Below are positions 1-9,336 of a DNA stretch of 64,000 bases, one piece after another (the stretch's first letter is position 1; each line of letters starts with the position of its first letter). The notes beneath the pieces are model-generated. The model was not told where the DNA came from and did no database searches. It was given only the letters and a program-made list of their open reading frames with translations. The DNA comes from Ignavibacteria bacterium (GTDB lineage Bacteria > Bacteroidota > Ignavibacteria > Ignavibacteriales > Ignavibacteriaceae), in NCBI GenBank assembly GCA_017302895.1, contig JAFLBV010000002.1:1054001-1118000 (forward strand), given 5' to 3'. A program made the position numbers and the translations under genes.

Positions 1-1457
1 CAGGAAATGCCGCCGTTTGCAGCCCGAACGAATGCCCTGTGATTTTCAAGTGCACGGAGAGTTGAAAATTCTTTATGCTGATATGGACCGGATGTGTTGC
101 CGTACCAACTGTCATTTGTGACAACCGCAAAGAATTCGGCCCCCTTCAGAGAAAACTCGGTCACAAAATTAGGAAAAACCGATTCAAAACAAACAAGAGC
201 GCCAAATTTCACCTCCCGCTTGCCGGTCGATGTCTTTACATTAGCAGAAAACACCATCGATTCCTGACCCACATTCCAACTGCTAAGTCCAACTCCCCAT
301 TGCAAAACATTTCCCAAAAACGGGAGCTGATCAATATAAGGGGTTCGCTCCCCGAAAGGAACGAGCTTTACCTTTCCATACTGTTGGACGGTTCGGTCAC
401 CCGGGGCAAACAGCAGAACTGAATTATAAGTCGCATATTTTATGTCGCTCCCCTTGTAAGATTTCACATCAGGGGGGAGCTTCTCACCGGGTTGGAACAT
501 TTTAATGTGTGGCATACCGGTGAGAATATACACTTTGTTACGGTCGGCATAACTGTAAATTCTCTGCACCTGGGCGTCATATTGTCCGTTCATCAAATAG
601 ACTGGTAATGCCGTTTCGGGCCAGATGATAATTTGAGCACCCTCTTTAACCGCCTTGTCTGAAAGAGTAAAATATTTATTCAGAATATCGTCAAGATTGC
701 CACCTGCCCACTTTTCGTAGGGATCAAGATTTGGCTGTACAAGTCCGGTTCTAAGAGTTTCCTGCGCCGGCTGATCATCACGGGTGATGATTCCGTAAAA
801 GAGGGGAACGAGGATGAGGACATTCAAAATCCTGAGCGCCATTCTGTCGGTTTTCTTTTCGGTACGCCACTTTTCCCATATCCTGAAGAGGAAGATATTT
901 ATATAAAGAAGTAGCATCGTAACCCCGAGGGCTCCGATGATATCACTTATTTTGTAGAAAACCGGAAAATTTGCCATGGAATTCGACAGGGTAATCCAAG
1001 GAAAATTAAGGTCGATATTCATGTAAAAATATTCGTAGAATGCCCAAAACGGGGGAAGAAACCAGATTGCCTTCTCCTTCCCGATAAATTTCGACCGTGA
1101 CAGGGCATAGTAGAGAGAGGTCGGTATGATGAAGAAAATCGGATTGGCAAAAAGCATCAGTCCCCCTCCGATCATCAGAAATGGATCTTTGCCTACCGTG
1201 TAAGCCCCGACCCAATAGAGGGAAACCAGTCCAGTGACAAAGCCAAAAAGATATGCCGCCCTGTTTAAATCAATCAGTTTCTCCCGTCTTGTCACGACAT
1301 ATAGAAGAGGAACAAGTGCAATGAATGCAGTAATGGGAAATGGAAACGGAGGATAGGCAAACCCCATCAAAACACCCGATAGAACGATCATAAACCGTTC
1401 GGAGCGGAGTTTTTGCTTCTCTTCGGGAGTTCGCGGGATCCGTTTAAACAGGTTCAT
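1..1457 (-). CDS. lnt: Apolipoprotein N-acyltransferase, 3' end cut by window edge
   Basis: Transfers an acyl chain from phospholipid to the N-terminal cysteine of lipoproteins in the inner membrane, the last step of lipoprotein maturation. The frame is open from an ATG at 1457 to the left edge, about 485 codons, so only the extreme C-terminus is missing. The N-terminal third is a series of hydrophobic segments. The C-terminal part is a nitrilase-type domain with the expected triad: Glu281 in WPETALP, Lys362 in YGKVKLVPFGE and Cys423 in VCFES, matching E. coli Glu267, Lys335 and Cys387. The final visible residues (RALENHRAFVRAANGGIS) match the conserved family end. Its start overlaps the end of ispF by 14 bp, so the two are probably translationally coupled. 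Several lipoproteins in this window are plausible substrates. Confidence 0.93.
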   Translation of the reverse strand, partial: MNLFKRIPRTPEEKQKLRSERFMIVLSGVLMGFAYPPFPFPITAFIALVPLLYVVTRREKLIDLNRAAYLFGFVTGLVSLYWVGAYTVGKDPFLMIGGGLMLFANPIFFIIPTSLYYALSRSKFIGKEKAIWFLPPFWAFYEYFYMNIDLNFPWITLSNSMANFPVFYKISDIIGALGVTMLLLYINIFLFRIWEKWRTEKKTDRMALRILNVLILVPLFYGIITRDDQPAQETLRTGLVQPNLDPYEKWAGGNLDDILNKYFTLSDKAVKEGAQIIIWPETALPVYLMNGQYDAQVQRIYSYADRNKVYILTGMPHIKMFQPGEKLPPDVKSYKGSDIKYATYNSVLLFAPGDRTVQQYGKVKLVPFGERTPYIDQLPFLGNVLQWGVGLSSWNVGQESMVFSANVKTSTGKREVKFGALVCFESVFPNFVTEFSLKGAEFFAVVTNDSWYGNTSGPYQHKEFSTLRALENHRAFVRAANGGIS

Positions 1458-1944
1458 TACCTGCCTCTGTCTTCTCCAGCAACACGACAGCATATGCCAC
1501 AGCACCATCTCCCCTCCCGACAAAACCCATCTGTTCTGAAGTGGTGGCTTTGATCGAGATGTCATCCGGGCTACATTCAAGGATATCCGATATCATCTCT
1601 TTCATGGCAGGTATATACTTCGCAATCTTTGGTCTCTCAAGCACAACAACAGAGTCACAATTAACCAGTCTGTAACCCCTCTCCTTAATCAGGCTGTACG
1701 AATGCTTCAAAAGAAGTTTGCTATCGATATCTTTGAACACAATACATGTATCCGGGAAGTGCTTCCCGATATCCCCAAGTGCAAGCGCACCCAAAAGGGC
1801 ATCCATGATTGCGTGTAATAACACATCCGCATCAGAGTGTCCGAGCAGACCAATTTCAGAAGGTATTTCTACTCCTCCGAGAGTCAGTTTCCTACCCTCC
1901 ACAAGCTGATGGACATCATATCCGTTTCCAATTCTAATTTTCAA
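1444..1944 (-). CDS. ispF: 2-C-methyl-D-erythritol 2,4-cyclodiphosphate synthase
   Basis: MEP (non-mevalonate) isoprenoid pathway enzyme that cyclises CDP-methylerythritol 2-phosphate. At 166 aa it has the normal family length. The metal-binding signature is intact: Asp10 and His12 in GYDVHQL, then the LGHSDADVLLHA loop and the GDIGKHFPDT segment. The C-terminal IKATTSEQMGFVGRGDGAVA signature is also present. The apparent start is a TTG that overlaps the acyP stop as TTGA, and no in-frame ATG lies at a sensible place. The gene sits between acyP and lnt in a compact minus-strand run with overlapping ends. Confidence 0.96.
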   Translation of the reverse strand: MKIRIGNGYDVHQLVEGRKLTLGGVEIPSEIGLLGHSDADVLLHAIMDALLGALALGDIGKHFPDTCIVFKDIDSKLLLKHSYSLIKERGYRLVNCDSVVVLERPKIAKYIPAMKEMISDILECSPDDISIKATTSEQMGFVGRGDGAVAYAVVLLEKTEAGNEPV

Positions 1945-2213
1945 TGTCTAATCTCAAATTTAGTAAATTCATTAATTGCTTTTTCTTTAAAGACTGTCAC
2001 AGATTTTACACTCGATCTTGAGGGACCTTCTTTTGCTTTCTGATACAGTGCCTCAATCTGCCATTCCTCTCCCTCTGCCACTATCTCGACATCACCAGAC
2101 CACAGATTTCTCACGAATCCGGTCACACCAATATCCACGGCTTCGCGGCGAATAAAATATCGAAAACCGACTCCCTGGACAAATCCCTTCACAACCATGA
2201 TCGCCCTAACCAT
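1941..2213 (-). CDS. acyP: Acylphosphatase
   Basis: Small cytoplasmic enzyme that hydrolyses acyl phosphates. The ferredoxin-like fold family is recognised from VKGFVQGVGFRYF, where the final Arg binds phosphate, and from GFVRNLWSGDVEI, where Asn is the catalytic residue. The start chosen is the ATG at 2213, which gives a 90-aa product of usual family length. A longer reading from a TTG at 2258 would add 15 residues with no family counterpart. The ATG overlaps the last codons of the upstream EamA gene, and the stop overlaps the TTG start of ispF, so translational coupling on both sides is likely. Confidence 0.93.
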   Translation of the reverse strand: MVRAIMVVKGFVQGVGFRYFIRREAVDIGVTGFVRNLWSGDVEIVAEGEEWQIEALYQKAKEGPSRSSVKSVTVFKEKAINEFTKFEIRH

Positions 2214-3132
2214 CCACAACCTCGTCTTTCTTGAAAACTTCTGTAAACAAAAGCCCAAAAAAGATTATTCCTGCTCCAATCAAGCCCAGTTTCGTGAACT
2301 GCTCACCGAGCAACAAAAATGCGATGACCGCAGCGAATATCGGCTCAAACGCATAAATAATCGCTGCCTTCACGGGTGGCACTTCCTTCTGATATTTTGT
2401 CATCATCGTAATGTTAAACAATGTAGCAAATAGCGTTGTGTAAATCAATGCCAGAACTACATCTGAATCCAACGAAAATTTTATTACCTCCACCCCTGTA
2501 AAATGGAAAACAGGCATAAGCAGAATGGAAACCACTGCTGTGAATGCAAGTTGTGAAAAGGTTGTGTAGAGATAATTATTCCTCTTCGTAACAACATCCA
2601 AATACACTATATAAATCCCGAATGACATAGCACAAAGAAGAGTAAGGAAATCACCAAAATTAAATGTACTGCCGAGTTCAGTCAACACACTGATCACATC
2701 ACCGTCACCGCTTGAGAGAAAGATGATCCCGACTGCCACAATCCCGATTCCGATGGAATTCACGAGTGACGGCGGCCTCCTCTCGATTATTGTTTGAGCA
2801 AGAGGTGTAAATATCACAAATGTGCCTGTAATAAATGCCGACTTTGAAGCCGTTGTATATTGCAGACCCACCGTCTGAAGAATGAACCCGAGAAAAAACC
2901 AGAATCCAATCCAAAAACCGTCAAGAAGTTTCCCCCTGTCAAGTCCCTTCAAGTGTTTATAAACAAAAGGAAGAAACACAAGGGACGCAAATCCAAATCG
3001 GAGCGAAACAAATACAAACGGTGAGACATGATCGAGTGCATTTTTAATAAGAGAAAATGTCCCGCCCCATATCACAGTAAGCAGAAGAAGAATAAGTTCT
3101 GCCTTAAACTCTCGAATTCTTGAACTGTTCAT
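2206..3132 (-). CDS. EamA/DMT-family membrane transporter
   Basis: Probable inner-membrane exporter of the drug/metabolite transporter superfamily; the substrate cannot be read from sequence. The roughly 300-residue protein shows about ten hydrophobic segments arranged as two EamA repeats. The first begins at LILLLLTVIWGGTFSLIKNA, and the second carries the typical motif APVKAAIIYAFEPIFAAVIAF-like segment near residues 250-270 (here PPVKAAIIYAFEP). The start is either the ATG at 3132, used here, or a TTG at 3144 that overlaps the era stop as TTGA. It lies directly downstream of era and its end overlaps acyP. Confidence 0.88.
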   Translation of the reverse strand: MNSSRIREFKAELILLLLTVIWGGTFSLIKNALDHVSPFVFVSLRFGFASLVFLPFVYKHLKGLDRGKLLDGFWIGFWFFLGFILQTVGLQYTTASKSAFITGTFVIFTPLAQTIIERRPPSLVNSIGIGIVAVGIIFLSSGDGDVISVLTELGSTFNFGDFLTLLCAMSFGIYIVYLDVVTKRNNYLYTTFSQLAFTAVVSILLMPVFHFTGVEVIKFSLDSDVVLALIYTTLFATLFNITMMTKYQKEVPPVKAAIIYAFEPIFAAVIAFLLLGEQFTKLGLIGAGIIFFGLLFTEVFKKDEVVDG

Positions 3133-3140
3133 CCGCCGGG

Positions 3141-4049
3141 TCAATCCCCGTCATCAGTTGAGTATCCGAAATACTTCAGATATCTGTCGTCACTCCGCCA
3201 GTTTGATCTTACTTTCACACGGATATCGAGATACACCTCCCTGTCGAGGAATGATTCAATGCCGGCTCGCGACTTTTCACCAAGTTTTTTGATCATCGAA
3301 CCTTTTTTCCCGATAATAATTCCTGCCTGAGAATCCCTCTCGACATAAATCATTGCGGCGATAAAATCCTTTCGTCCCTCCCGTTCCTTGAACTCCTCAA
3401 TCACCACTTCACAACTGTAGGGAATCTCCTTCTCATACAATTCAAAGATGTTTTCCCTTATAATCTCGGAAACAAAAAACCGTTCGTTTTCATCTGAGAG
3501 GTCGTCCTCGGGATAATATTTCGGATGCTCGGGAAGGTGCTCAATAAAAAACTCTTTGATCATCTGAAGATTGACACTTGCCAAGGCAGAAATCGGCACC
3601 ACTTTGTCGAATTTCTTTGTCCCCTCGAAATATTCGATGCTTTCGATGGTTTTTTTCTCATCGATGTCTATTTTATTTACGCATGCGATTTTGGGGACAT
3701 TCACTTTTTTTACGAGTTTAAATATCTGACCAATCGCAGAATCCTCCTCCTCGAGAGGTGGGGCCTGAGCATCATGGAGCCATACAATTATGTCCGCATC
3801 CTGAAGGGAAATATTCACATAATCCATCATTTTTTCCTGCAATTTATACCTCGGCTCAAGAATACCGGGAGTATCAAGAAAAATGATTTGGTAGTTTTCC
3901 TCTGAAAGAATACCAAGAACTCTTTTGCGTGTTGTCTGGGGTTTTGAAGTGGTGATTGAGATTTTCTCACCGAGTAAAGCATTCATAAGGGTACTCTTAC
4001 CCGCATTTGGTGCTCCCAGAATCGTAACATATCCCGCTTTCGTTGTCAT
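3141..4049 (-). CDS. era: GTPase Era
   Basis: Ras-like GTPase needed for 16S rRNA maturation and 30S assembly. The G domain shows G1 GAPNAGKST (residues 12-20), the switch region TTRKRVLG, G3 DTPG and G4 NKID. A C-terminal KH RNA-binding domain carries GIIIGKKGSMIKKLG. Length 302 aa is typical. The ATG start at 4049 is preceded by AGGAAG at good spacing. It heads a compact run era - EamA - acyP - ispF - lnt in which every junction overlaps or nearly so. Confidence 0.97.
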   Translation of the reverse strand: MTTKAGYVTILGAPNAGKSTLMNALLGEKISITTSKPQTTRKRVLGILSEENYQIIFLDTPGILEPRYKLQEKMMDYVNISLQDADIIVWLHDAQAPPLEEEDSAIGQIFKLVKKVNVPKIACVNKIDIDEKKTIESIEYFEGTKKFDKVVPISALASVNLQMIKEFFIEHLPEHPKYYPEDDLSDENERFFVSEIIRENIFELYEKEIPYSCEVVIEEFKEREGRKDFIAAMIYVERDSQAGIIIGKKGSMIKKLGEKSRAGIESFLDREVYLDIRVKVRSNWRSDDRYLKYFGYSTDDGD

Positions 4050-4089
4050 GACATCTTCCTTTCTGTAATTTGCCTGAAGCTGATCACTC

Positions 4090-5394
4090 TTAGTATGGGT
4101 AAATTATGAACAGTATCAAAGAGATAATGCCCAGTGCCCACATACCTGTTGATATTTCGGAACTCCGTTTTGCTGCAAGCTTAAAAATGATGTAAACAAT
4201 GAATCCGCCTGTCATCCCTATGCCGATATTATAACTGAATGCCATCAGAACAATGGTAACAAATACGGGTACCGCTTCACTAAAATCTGTAAAATTGAGA
4301 TGTGTAACCATGCCAATCATCAGCAGACCCACAACCATCAATGCCGGTGCATAAGCATAAGCCGGAATCGCCGCCACAAATGGTGAAATAAAGAGCGTCA
4401 ATAAAAATAAAAACGATGTAACCACCGCAGTAAGGCCCGTTCTTCCCCCGGCTTCAATTCCGGTTGCCGAGTCGATGTAAGCTCCCGCTGTTGTGGTTCC
4501 GAGAATACCGGCGAGCGTGGTTGCAATCGCATCACTTAGCATAGGTCTTTCCACTTGCGGCAGTTCACCCTTCTCATCAAGTAATTTACCCACCATCGAA
4601 AGTGCCATCAGGGTTCCAATCGTATCTACAATATCCATAACAACGATTGTAAGAATTATCGATGCAAAACTCCATTGAAGTGCCCCTATCAGATCAAACT
4701 GCCATACTATAGGCGAAATATCAGGGGGCATGCTGACCCATTTCTTTGGAAGTTCCGCCAGTCCTGTAACGAACCCCAAAAATGTAATCGCAAGGATACC
4801 AAGAAGTATCGCACCCTTCACCTTCTTCATCATCAGAAGAGCAATGACAATAAACCCAAGAATTGCCAGATAGACCTCCGGGTTGTTCAGGTGGCCGATT
4901 CTTACAGGAGGACCACCCGCACTCTCAATTATTCCCGATTTGATCAGTCCGATAAATGTCAGGAAAAAGCCGATTCCCACAGTACAGGCAAGTTTGAGTG
5001 AAGTTGGTATCGATTTTGCCAGCCAGCCTCTTAAACCGGTAACGGTAAGAACAATCAGGATAATTCCGCTGATTAATATTGCACCTATCGCGGTTTGCCA
5101 GGTGTGCCCCATGATTTTCACAACAGTATATGCGATAAAAGCATTCATACCCATGTATGGAGCAATTGCAAAGGGCCTTTTTGCATAAACACCCATCAAA
5201 AAAGTGCCTAAAAAAGCAACAAGAATCGTCGCGACCATTGTCGGTTCCTCAGGAATTCCTGCAACAGCCAGCACCTTCGGATTAACGATAATGATATAGG
5301 AAATGGTAAAAAATGTTGTGATACCGGCCAATATTTCGGTTTTTATCGAGGAGCCGTGTTTTTCAATTTCAAAGAACGATAAAAGGAATTTCAT
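4090..5394 (-). CDS. NCS2/AzgA-family purine (adenine/guanine/hypoxanthine) permease
   Basis: Predicted proton-coupled nucleobase importer in the inner membrane. The 434-residue protein is mostly hydrophobic with 12-14 predicted membrane spans. It opens with the AzgA-type N-terminus EILAGITTFFTISYIIIVNP and has the conserved PYMGMNAFIAYTV segment near residue 80. Near residue 300 it carries the family signature GTTTAGAYIDSATGIEAGGRTGL. Those features place it in the AzgA/GhxP branch rather than the uracil/xanthine branch, but substrate choice within purines is inference. The ATG start is clear, and the gene ends 40 bp before era. Confidence 0.92.
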   Translation of the reverse strand: MKFLLSFFEIEKHGSSIKTEILAGITTFFTISYIIIVNPKVLAVAGIPEEPTMVATILVAFLGTFLMGVYAKRPFAIAPYMGMNAFIAYTVVKIMGHTWQTAIGAILISGIILIVLTVTGLRGWLAKSIPTSLKLACTVGIGFFLTFIGLIKSGIIESAGGPPVRIGHLNNPEVYLAILGFIVIALLMMKKVKGAILLGILAITFLGFVTGLAELPKKWVSMPPDISPIVWQFDLIGALQWSFASIILTIVVMDIVDTIGTLMALSMVGKLLDEKGELPQVERPMLSDAIATTLAGILGTTTAGAYIDSATGIEAGGRTGLTAVVTSFLFLLTLFISPFVAAIPAYAYAPALMVVGLLMIGMVTHLNFTDFSEAVPVFVTIVLMAFSYNIGIGMTGGFIVYIIFKLAAKRSSEISTGMWALGIISLILFIIYPY

Positions 5395-5431
5395 TTACTC
5401 TATTTTTTCAATCAGTTATTGGGAAATGGCA

Positions 5432-6379
5432 TTATTCTGAGAAAAATTTCCCGATCACCTCGGTTGTTTCTTCATCACTTAAAAGGAGAATTCTTGAGAT
5501 CTCTCTAGCTTTTGCTTTAATTTTTTCTCTGTCTGTCAGCCCGGCAGACAAATGTTCGAGATATTTTACAAGTACAAATTTCCCGGCAATTTCACAAAGA
5601 TTCATCACAAGAACCTCATCAAGTTTCATCTTGCTCCCCAGTTCCATAATAAAATCCGCTTCCCGCCTGTCCAGCTCCCTGTCGGTAAGGGCTATTGCCC
5701 ATGCGAACAAAATCACAGCCTTTTTGAATTCGAAGCGGGTTTGTTCTTCGCACTCTTCGAGGGTTATCTCATGCGGCACTCTTATGTCATTCAAATCACG
5801 GGGGACAGGGAAAATGAAGTCAAAAAGGAAAAGTTTTTCGATTTCCCTTAAAGTTTCGTCCGCTCCGGCAACCATCAACAGAACTCTGGAAAGGAATTTC
5901 TTCTCTGAATCTACCAGTGGTTTTCCCTCATGCAGGATTTTCTCGAACCCGTACTTCTTCAAGTCCTGCGGTATCCGGTTCGCCGTCCACGATTGTGACT
6001 CTTCGTCCCATCTGAAATGGGAACTAATGGAAGTGAAAGCGAGAACTATTCCATTATTAATGGCATCTTCAGAGGGTTGACTCACTCGATTATGGAGAAT
6101 AGCCTTTGCATCGAAAAACTTTTCATCATCATAAATTCTGCTTCCAAACCTGCCATTTATGATTTTCTGAAATATACGGGACATCGAGTGCCGTACATTG
6201 TTTAGTGCGCTCTCTTCACTTCCTCTAAAAACAGGTTCATTAATAGTGGTGGGAATATGGGACATGGCTGCAAACTTCTGTCCCGTGGAAGCACATTGAA
6301 AAATGCAAAGAATTAAGTCGCCATCGAGTGTGTAACTCTGAAGGAGGGGTTTTACATTGGTAATATTTGCCTGTTGCAA
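5432..6379 (-). CDS. Hypothetical protein with TerB-like C-terminal domain
   Basis: Function unknown. No signal peptide or membrane span is visible, so a cytoplasmic location is expected. The N-terminal 100 residues contain LILCIFQCASTGQKFAAMS, a short conserved-looking segment that I cannot assign. The C-terminal half (about residues 190-310) is helical, with a DREADFIMELGSKMKL segment resembling TerB-type helical bundles; this assignment is tentative. The start is a TTG at 6379 supported by GGAG eight bases upstream; the first in-frame ATG would delete about 38 residues. It lies 70 bp downstream of the GH3/beta-lactamase gene and 37 bp upstream of the purine permease gene, and is co-oriented with both. 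Confidence 0.6.
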   Translation of the reverse strand: MQQANITNVKPLLQSYTLDGDLILCIFQCASTGQKFAAMSHIPTTINEPVFRGSEESALNNVRHSMSRIFQKIINGRFGSRIYDDEKFFDAKAILHNRVSQPSEDAINNGIVLAFTSISSHFRWDEESQSWTANRIPQDLKKYGFEKILHEGKPLVDSEKKFLSRVLLMVAGADETLREIEKLFLFDFIFPVPRDLNDIRVPHEITLEECEEQTRFEFKKAVILFAWAIALTDRELDRREADFIMELGSKMKLDEVLVMNLCEIAGKFVLVKYLEHLSAGLTDREKIKAKAREISRILLLSDEETTEVIGKFFSE

Positions 6380-6449
6380 AGATTGTTCTCCAATAATTCA
6401 AAATCGTTTAAGCAAATATTTGAAAAAATATCGGGAAAATCAATTAAAT

Positions 6450-9323
6450 CTACATCAGAAGTGTGGCTAATGCCTCATGAAGTCTGATTCTGAAGTTTTT
6501 TATTCCCTCTTTTTTCCTTGTCGGATAGACCCTGTTTGTAAAAAGGATGACAGCAAATTTTTTCCGGTAATCAGCCCAAATGGATGTGCCGGTAAAACCT
6601 GTATGTCCGAATGAGTTCTCAGCAAACGATTTTCCCCCTACACCGGCATGTTTGAAGTTGGTATCCCATCCGAGTGCTCTTGATGAATTGTTGCTTTGAC
6701 GGGTAATAAATTGAGTGATTGTCTCCTGTTTCAGATATCTAACACCGTCAAAAACTCCTCCGGAGAGAAACATTATCATAAATTTTCTGATGTCTTCAAC
6801 GGTCGAAAAGAGGCCGGCATGCCCGGTCATTCCACCAAGTGCAAAACAGTTCTCATCGTGCACCGATCCTTGTATCAACCTGTTTCGCCAGAAATCATCT
6901 ATTTCTGTCGGTACGCAATATGGAATGTCGACCTGCTCGGGATTATATTTTGTGCTCAACATCCCTATCGGGCTCCACAATATCTCCCTCATAAATTGAT
7001 CGAGATTCTTTCCCGCAACTTTCTCGATCAGTCTCCCAAGCACAATCATTCCAAGATCAGAATAAACAGTCTTTGTACCTGTCTTATAATCCAGATTCAG
7101 TTCGCAAATTTCATTAAATATTTCGTCGGGACCCTTCCCCGACCTGAAAAACTTACCCGAAGCAGGCAGACCGGAAGTATGGGTAAGAATGGTTTTTATC
7201 GTAACTTTTTTTTTATTTACAAATTCTGGAATATATTTTTCAACGGGATCATCGAGTGATATTTTCCCCTCCTCGAGCAGTTTCATCACTGCAAAAGTGG
7301 TAGCTGTCACTTTTGTCAGGGATGCGATATCATACATCGAATTTGTTTTTACAGAAAAGGAGGCCGGGTCATAGGTGAATCTTCCATATGAATTTTCATA
7401 AAACAATTTCCCATCCTTAATTATGGAAATTGCCGCTCCGGGAAAGATGGAATCCTTTATTCCGCCGTTTACCAGCTCATCAATTCTCTTGTACTTGTCA
7501 GAAAGTCCCTGGGTTCTCCCCTGTTCTTTCAACAGGTCGATTCCACTCCCTCTTTTAAATTCGGTGCCTGGAATTGAAACCGGCAGTCTGCCCGAGATAT
7601 TGTTTTCGCCAAAAACAGCCACTGCCAGTGCCTTCTCACCCGAAATCTCAGCTCCATAGTTTGTCACAAATACATCAACCTGGGGGAAATTCAACAGAAT
7701 GTAGGGATGACAATGCGCCAACAGTATTACTTTTTTCCCTTTTTTAAGGAGATCCTGCACAACTTTTACTGTCGATTTCTCCATGTTAATCTTCCCCGTC
7801 GCATTCCGGATCTGAAGATAAACAGAAACTATTACCTCTTTGGTATCGGCAAGTTTCTCCGAGAGAATTTCAAGATCAGTATCGTCGGGTTTTAGCGGTA
7901 ATTCCCAGGTATCAATATTTTTATTTCTCGAATTCAACTCTCTGAGAAATGATTTATAATTAGGGAAATCACGACCGTCTTTTATCACAAGATGGAAATA
8001 TTTTTTCTTTTTGTCCAACGGGAAAATACCCGGACTTGACTTCAACAGTGTAATTGACCTGATTGCAAGGTCCATAGCAATTTCATCCACCTCCCGTTCG
8101 GCATCAAGTTTCGATACTTCTGAAATCGAAGCGGGCTTGCTGTCGAAAAGTCCGGTCCATCTTTTCGCCTGCAACACTTTTCTGACAGACAAGTCAATTC
8201 TGGATTCCTTGATCTCTCCCCTCCTGACGGCTGCAACTATGGCAATGAATGCTTCCTTGGAATCAAGTGATGCCATAATTACATCCATTCCCGCCTTTAT
8301 CGTCCTTACTGCGGCCTCTCCCGGTTTGTGATACTTGGAGACAGCCTTCATGCTCATCGCATCAGTATTTGCGATACCTTTGAAGCCAAGCTGCTCCCTG
8401 AGCAACTTAGTTACAATGTTGTAGGAGAGTGTTGCAGGTGTATCCGGTGTATTTTGTGATTCCACACCAAGATGCCCAACCATGACGCTGTAAGCCCCTT
8501 TTTCGATGCATTTTCTGAAAGGAAAAAGTTCGATGGAGCGAAACTGTTCATCAGTCCCTCTTATTACTGCGAGATCTGTGTGAGAATCGGTGGAAGTGTT
8601 GCCATGTCCGGGGAAGTGTTTTAAAGATGAAAGTACACCCCCTGCATGAAGACCCTTCATCATCATTATGCTAAGCTCAGCCACCTGTTCAGGGTCCTCA
8701 CCAAACGAACGGACATTAATGATCGGATTTGAGATATTGTTGTTGATATCTGCAACAGGACTGAGATTCCAGTTGACGCCGAGAATTTTTGAATCACGGG
8801 CAATCCTCTTCCCCATTTCATAAACAAGGAGAGGTGAGTTTGCTGCTGCCAGTGCCATGTTGAAAGGATACGATTTTGCACCGGGAATTCGCATTGCCAC
8901 TCCCCTTTCAAAATCTTCGGCAAAGAGTAAAGGAATTTTGGAATACTGCTGTAATTCCCTTATCAATTGAGCTGTTTTCATCATACTCGAACCGAAAAGG
9001 ACAAAGCCACCCGGTTTATAGCTCTCGAAGTGCTTGTTTTCGAGATACTCCTTTGTCATTCTGCCCGGTTGAACTGCAGGAAACAGTAACTGCCCGACTT
9101 TCTCCTCCAGGGTCATCCTGGTAAGGATTGAATCAATAAAGGGGTCAGGCTCTGTCGAGAATATTTCATCGGGATCGGGTGTCTCTTCCAGTTTGCTGTA
9201 GATATCATCCGCTGCCACGGTTATTTCAGGATCTTTTACATCAACCTCTTTTTTGCCACAACCTGTGATCGAAAGAAAAAGGAGCAAAACAAGCGTCGCC
9301 AGCCTGATCAATTTATTGTCCAT
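6450..9323 (-). CDS. Lipoprotein fusing GH3 beta-N-acetylglucosaminidase (NagZ-like) and serine beta-lactamase-type domains
   Basis: Predicted outer-surface or periplasmic lipoprotein. The ATG at 9323 gives a compact signal peptide ending in the lipobox LSITGC; earlier TTG/ATG starts up to 9362 overlap the AmpG-like gene. Residue numbers below count from 9362. The GH3 domain covers about 70-400 and has the NagZ-type motif KHFPGHGNTSTDSH (about 250) and the nucleophile Asp in NTDAMSMKAV (about 334). A Rossmann-like GH3 C-domain follows. From about 630 lies a class C beta-lactamase/PBP fold with SLTK (about 682-685), YSD in place of YxN (about 771) and an HTG motif (about 919). Such fusions are known in Bacteroidetes. 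The likely role is cleavage of GlcNAc from muropeptides plus a peptidase or esterase activity. The upstream neighbour is an AmpG-like permease. Confidence 0.9.
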   Translation of the reverse strand: MDNKLIRLATLVLLLFLSITGCGKKEVDVKDPEITVAADDIYSKLEETPDPDEIFSTEPDPFIDSILTRMTLEEKVGQLLFPAVQPGRMTKEYLENKHFESYKPGGFVLFGSSMMKTAQLIRELQQYSKIPLLFAEDFERGVAMRIPGAKSYPFNMALAAANSPLLVYEMGKRIARDSKILGVNWNLSPVADINNNISNPIINVRSFGEDPEQVAELSIMMMKGLHAGGVLSSLKHFPGHGNTSTDSHTDLAVIRGTDEQFRSIELFPFRKCIEKGAYSVMVGHLGVESQNTPDTPATLSYNIVTKLLREQLGFKGIANTDAMSMKAVSKYHKPGEAAVRTIKAGMDVIMASLDSKEAFIAIVAAVRRGEIKESRIDLSVRKVLQAKRWTGLFDSKPASISEVSKLDAEREVDEIAMDLAIRSITLLKSSPGIFPLDKKKKYFHLVIKDGRDFPNYKSFLRELNSRNKNIDTWELPLKPDDTDLEILSEKLADTKEVIVSVYLQIRNATGKINMEKSTVKVVQDLLKKGKKVILLAHCHPYILLNFPQVDVFVTNYGAEISGEKALAVAVFGENNISGRLPVSIPGTEFKRGSGIDLLKEQGRTQGLSDKYKRIDELVNGGIKDSIFPGAAISIIKDGKLFYENSYGRFTYDPASFSVKTNSMYDIASLTKVTATTFAVMKLLEEGKISLDDPVEKYIPEFVNKKKVTIKTILTHTSGLPASGKFFRSGKGPDEIFNEICELNLDYKTGTKTVYSDLGMIVLGRLIEKVAGKNLDQFMREILWSPIGMLSTKYNPEQVDIPYCVPTEIDDFWRNRLIQGSVHDENCFALGGMTGHAGLFSTVEDIRKFMIMFLSGGVFDGVRYLKQETITQFITRQSNNSSRALGWDTNFKHAGVGGKSFAENSFGHTGFTGTSIWADYRKKFAVILFTNRVYPTRKKEGIKNFRIRLHEALATLLM

Positions 9324-9336
9324 TGTCCGGGGCGGG

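Noticed and set aside
75-422. Plus-strand ORF of 115 codons at the left edge
   Set aside because: It lies antisense to lnt, whose catalytic Lys and Cys are encoded in the same stretch; it has no family features of its own.
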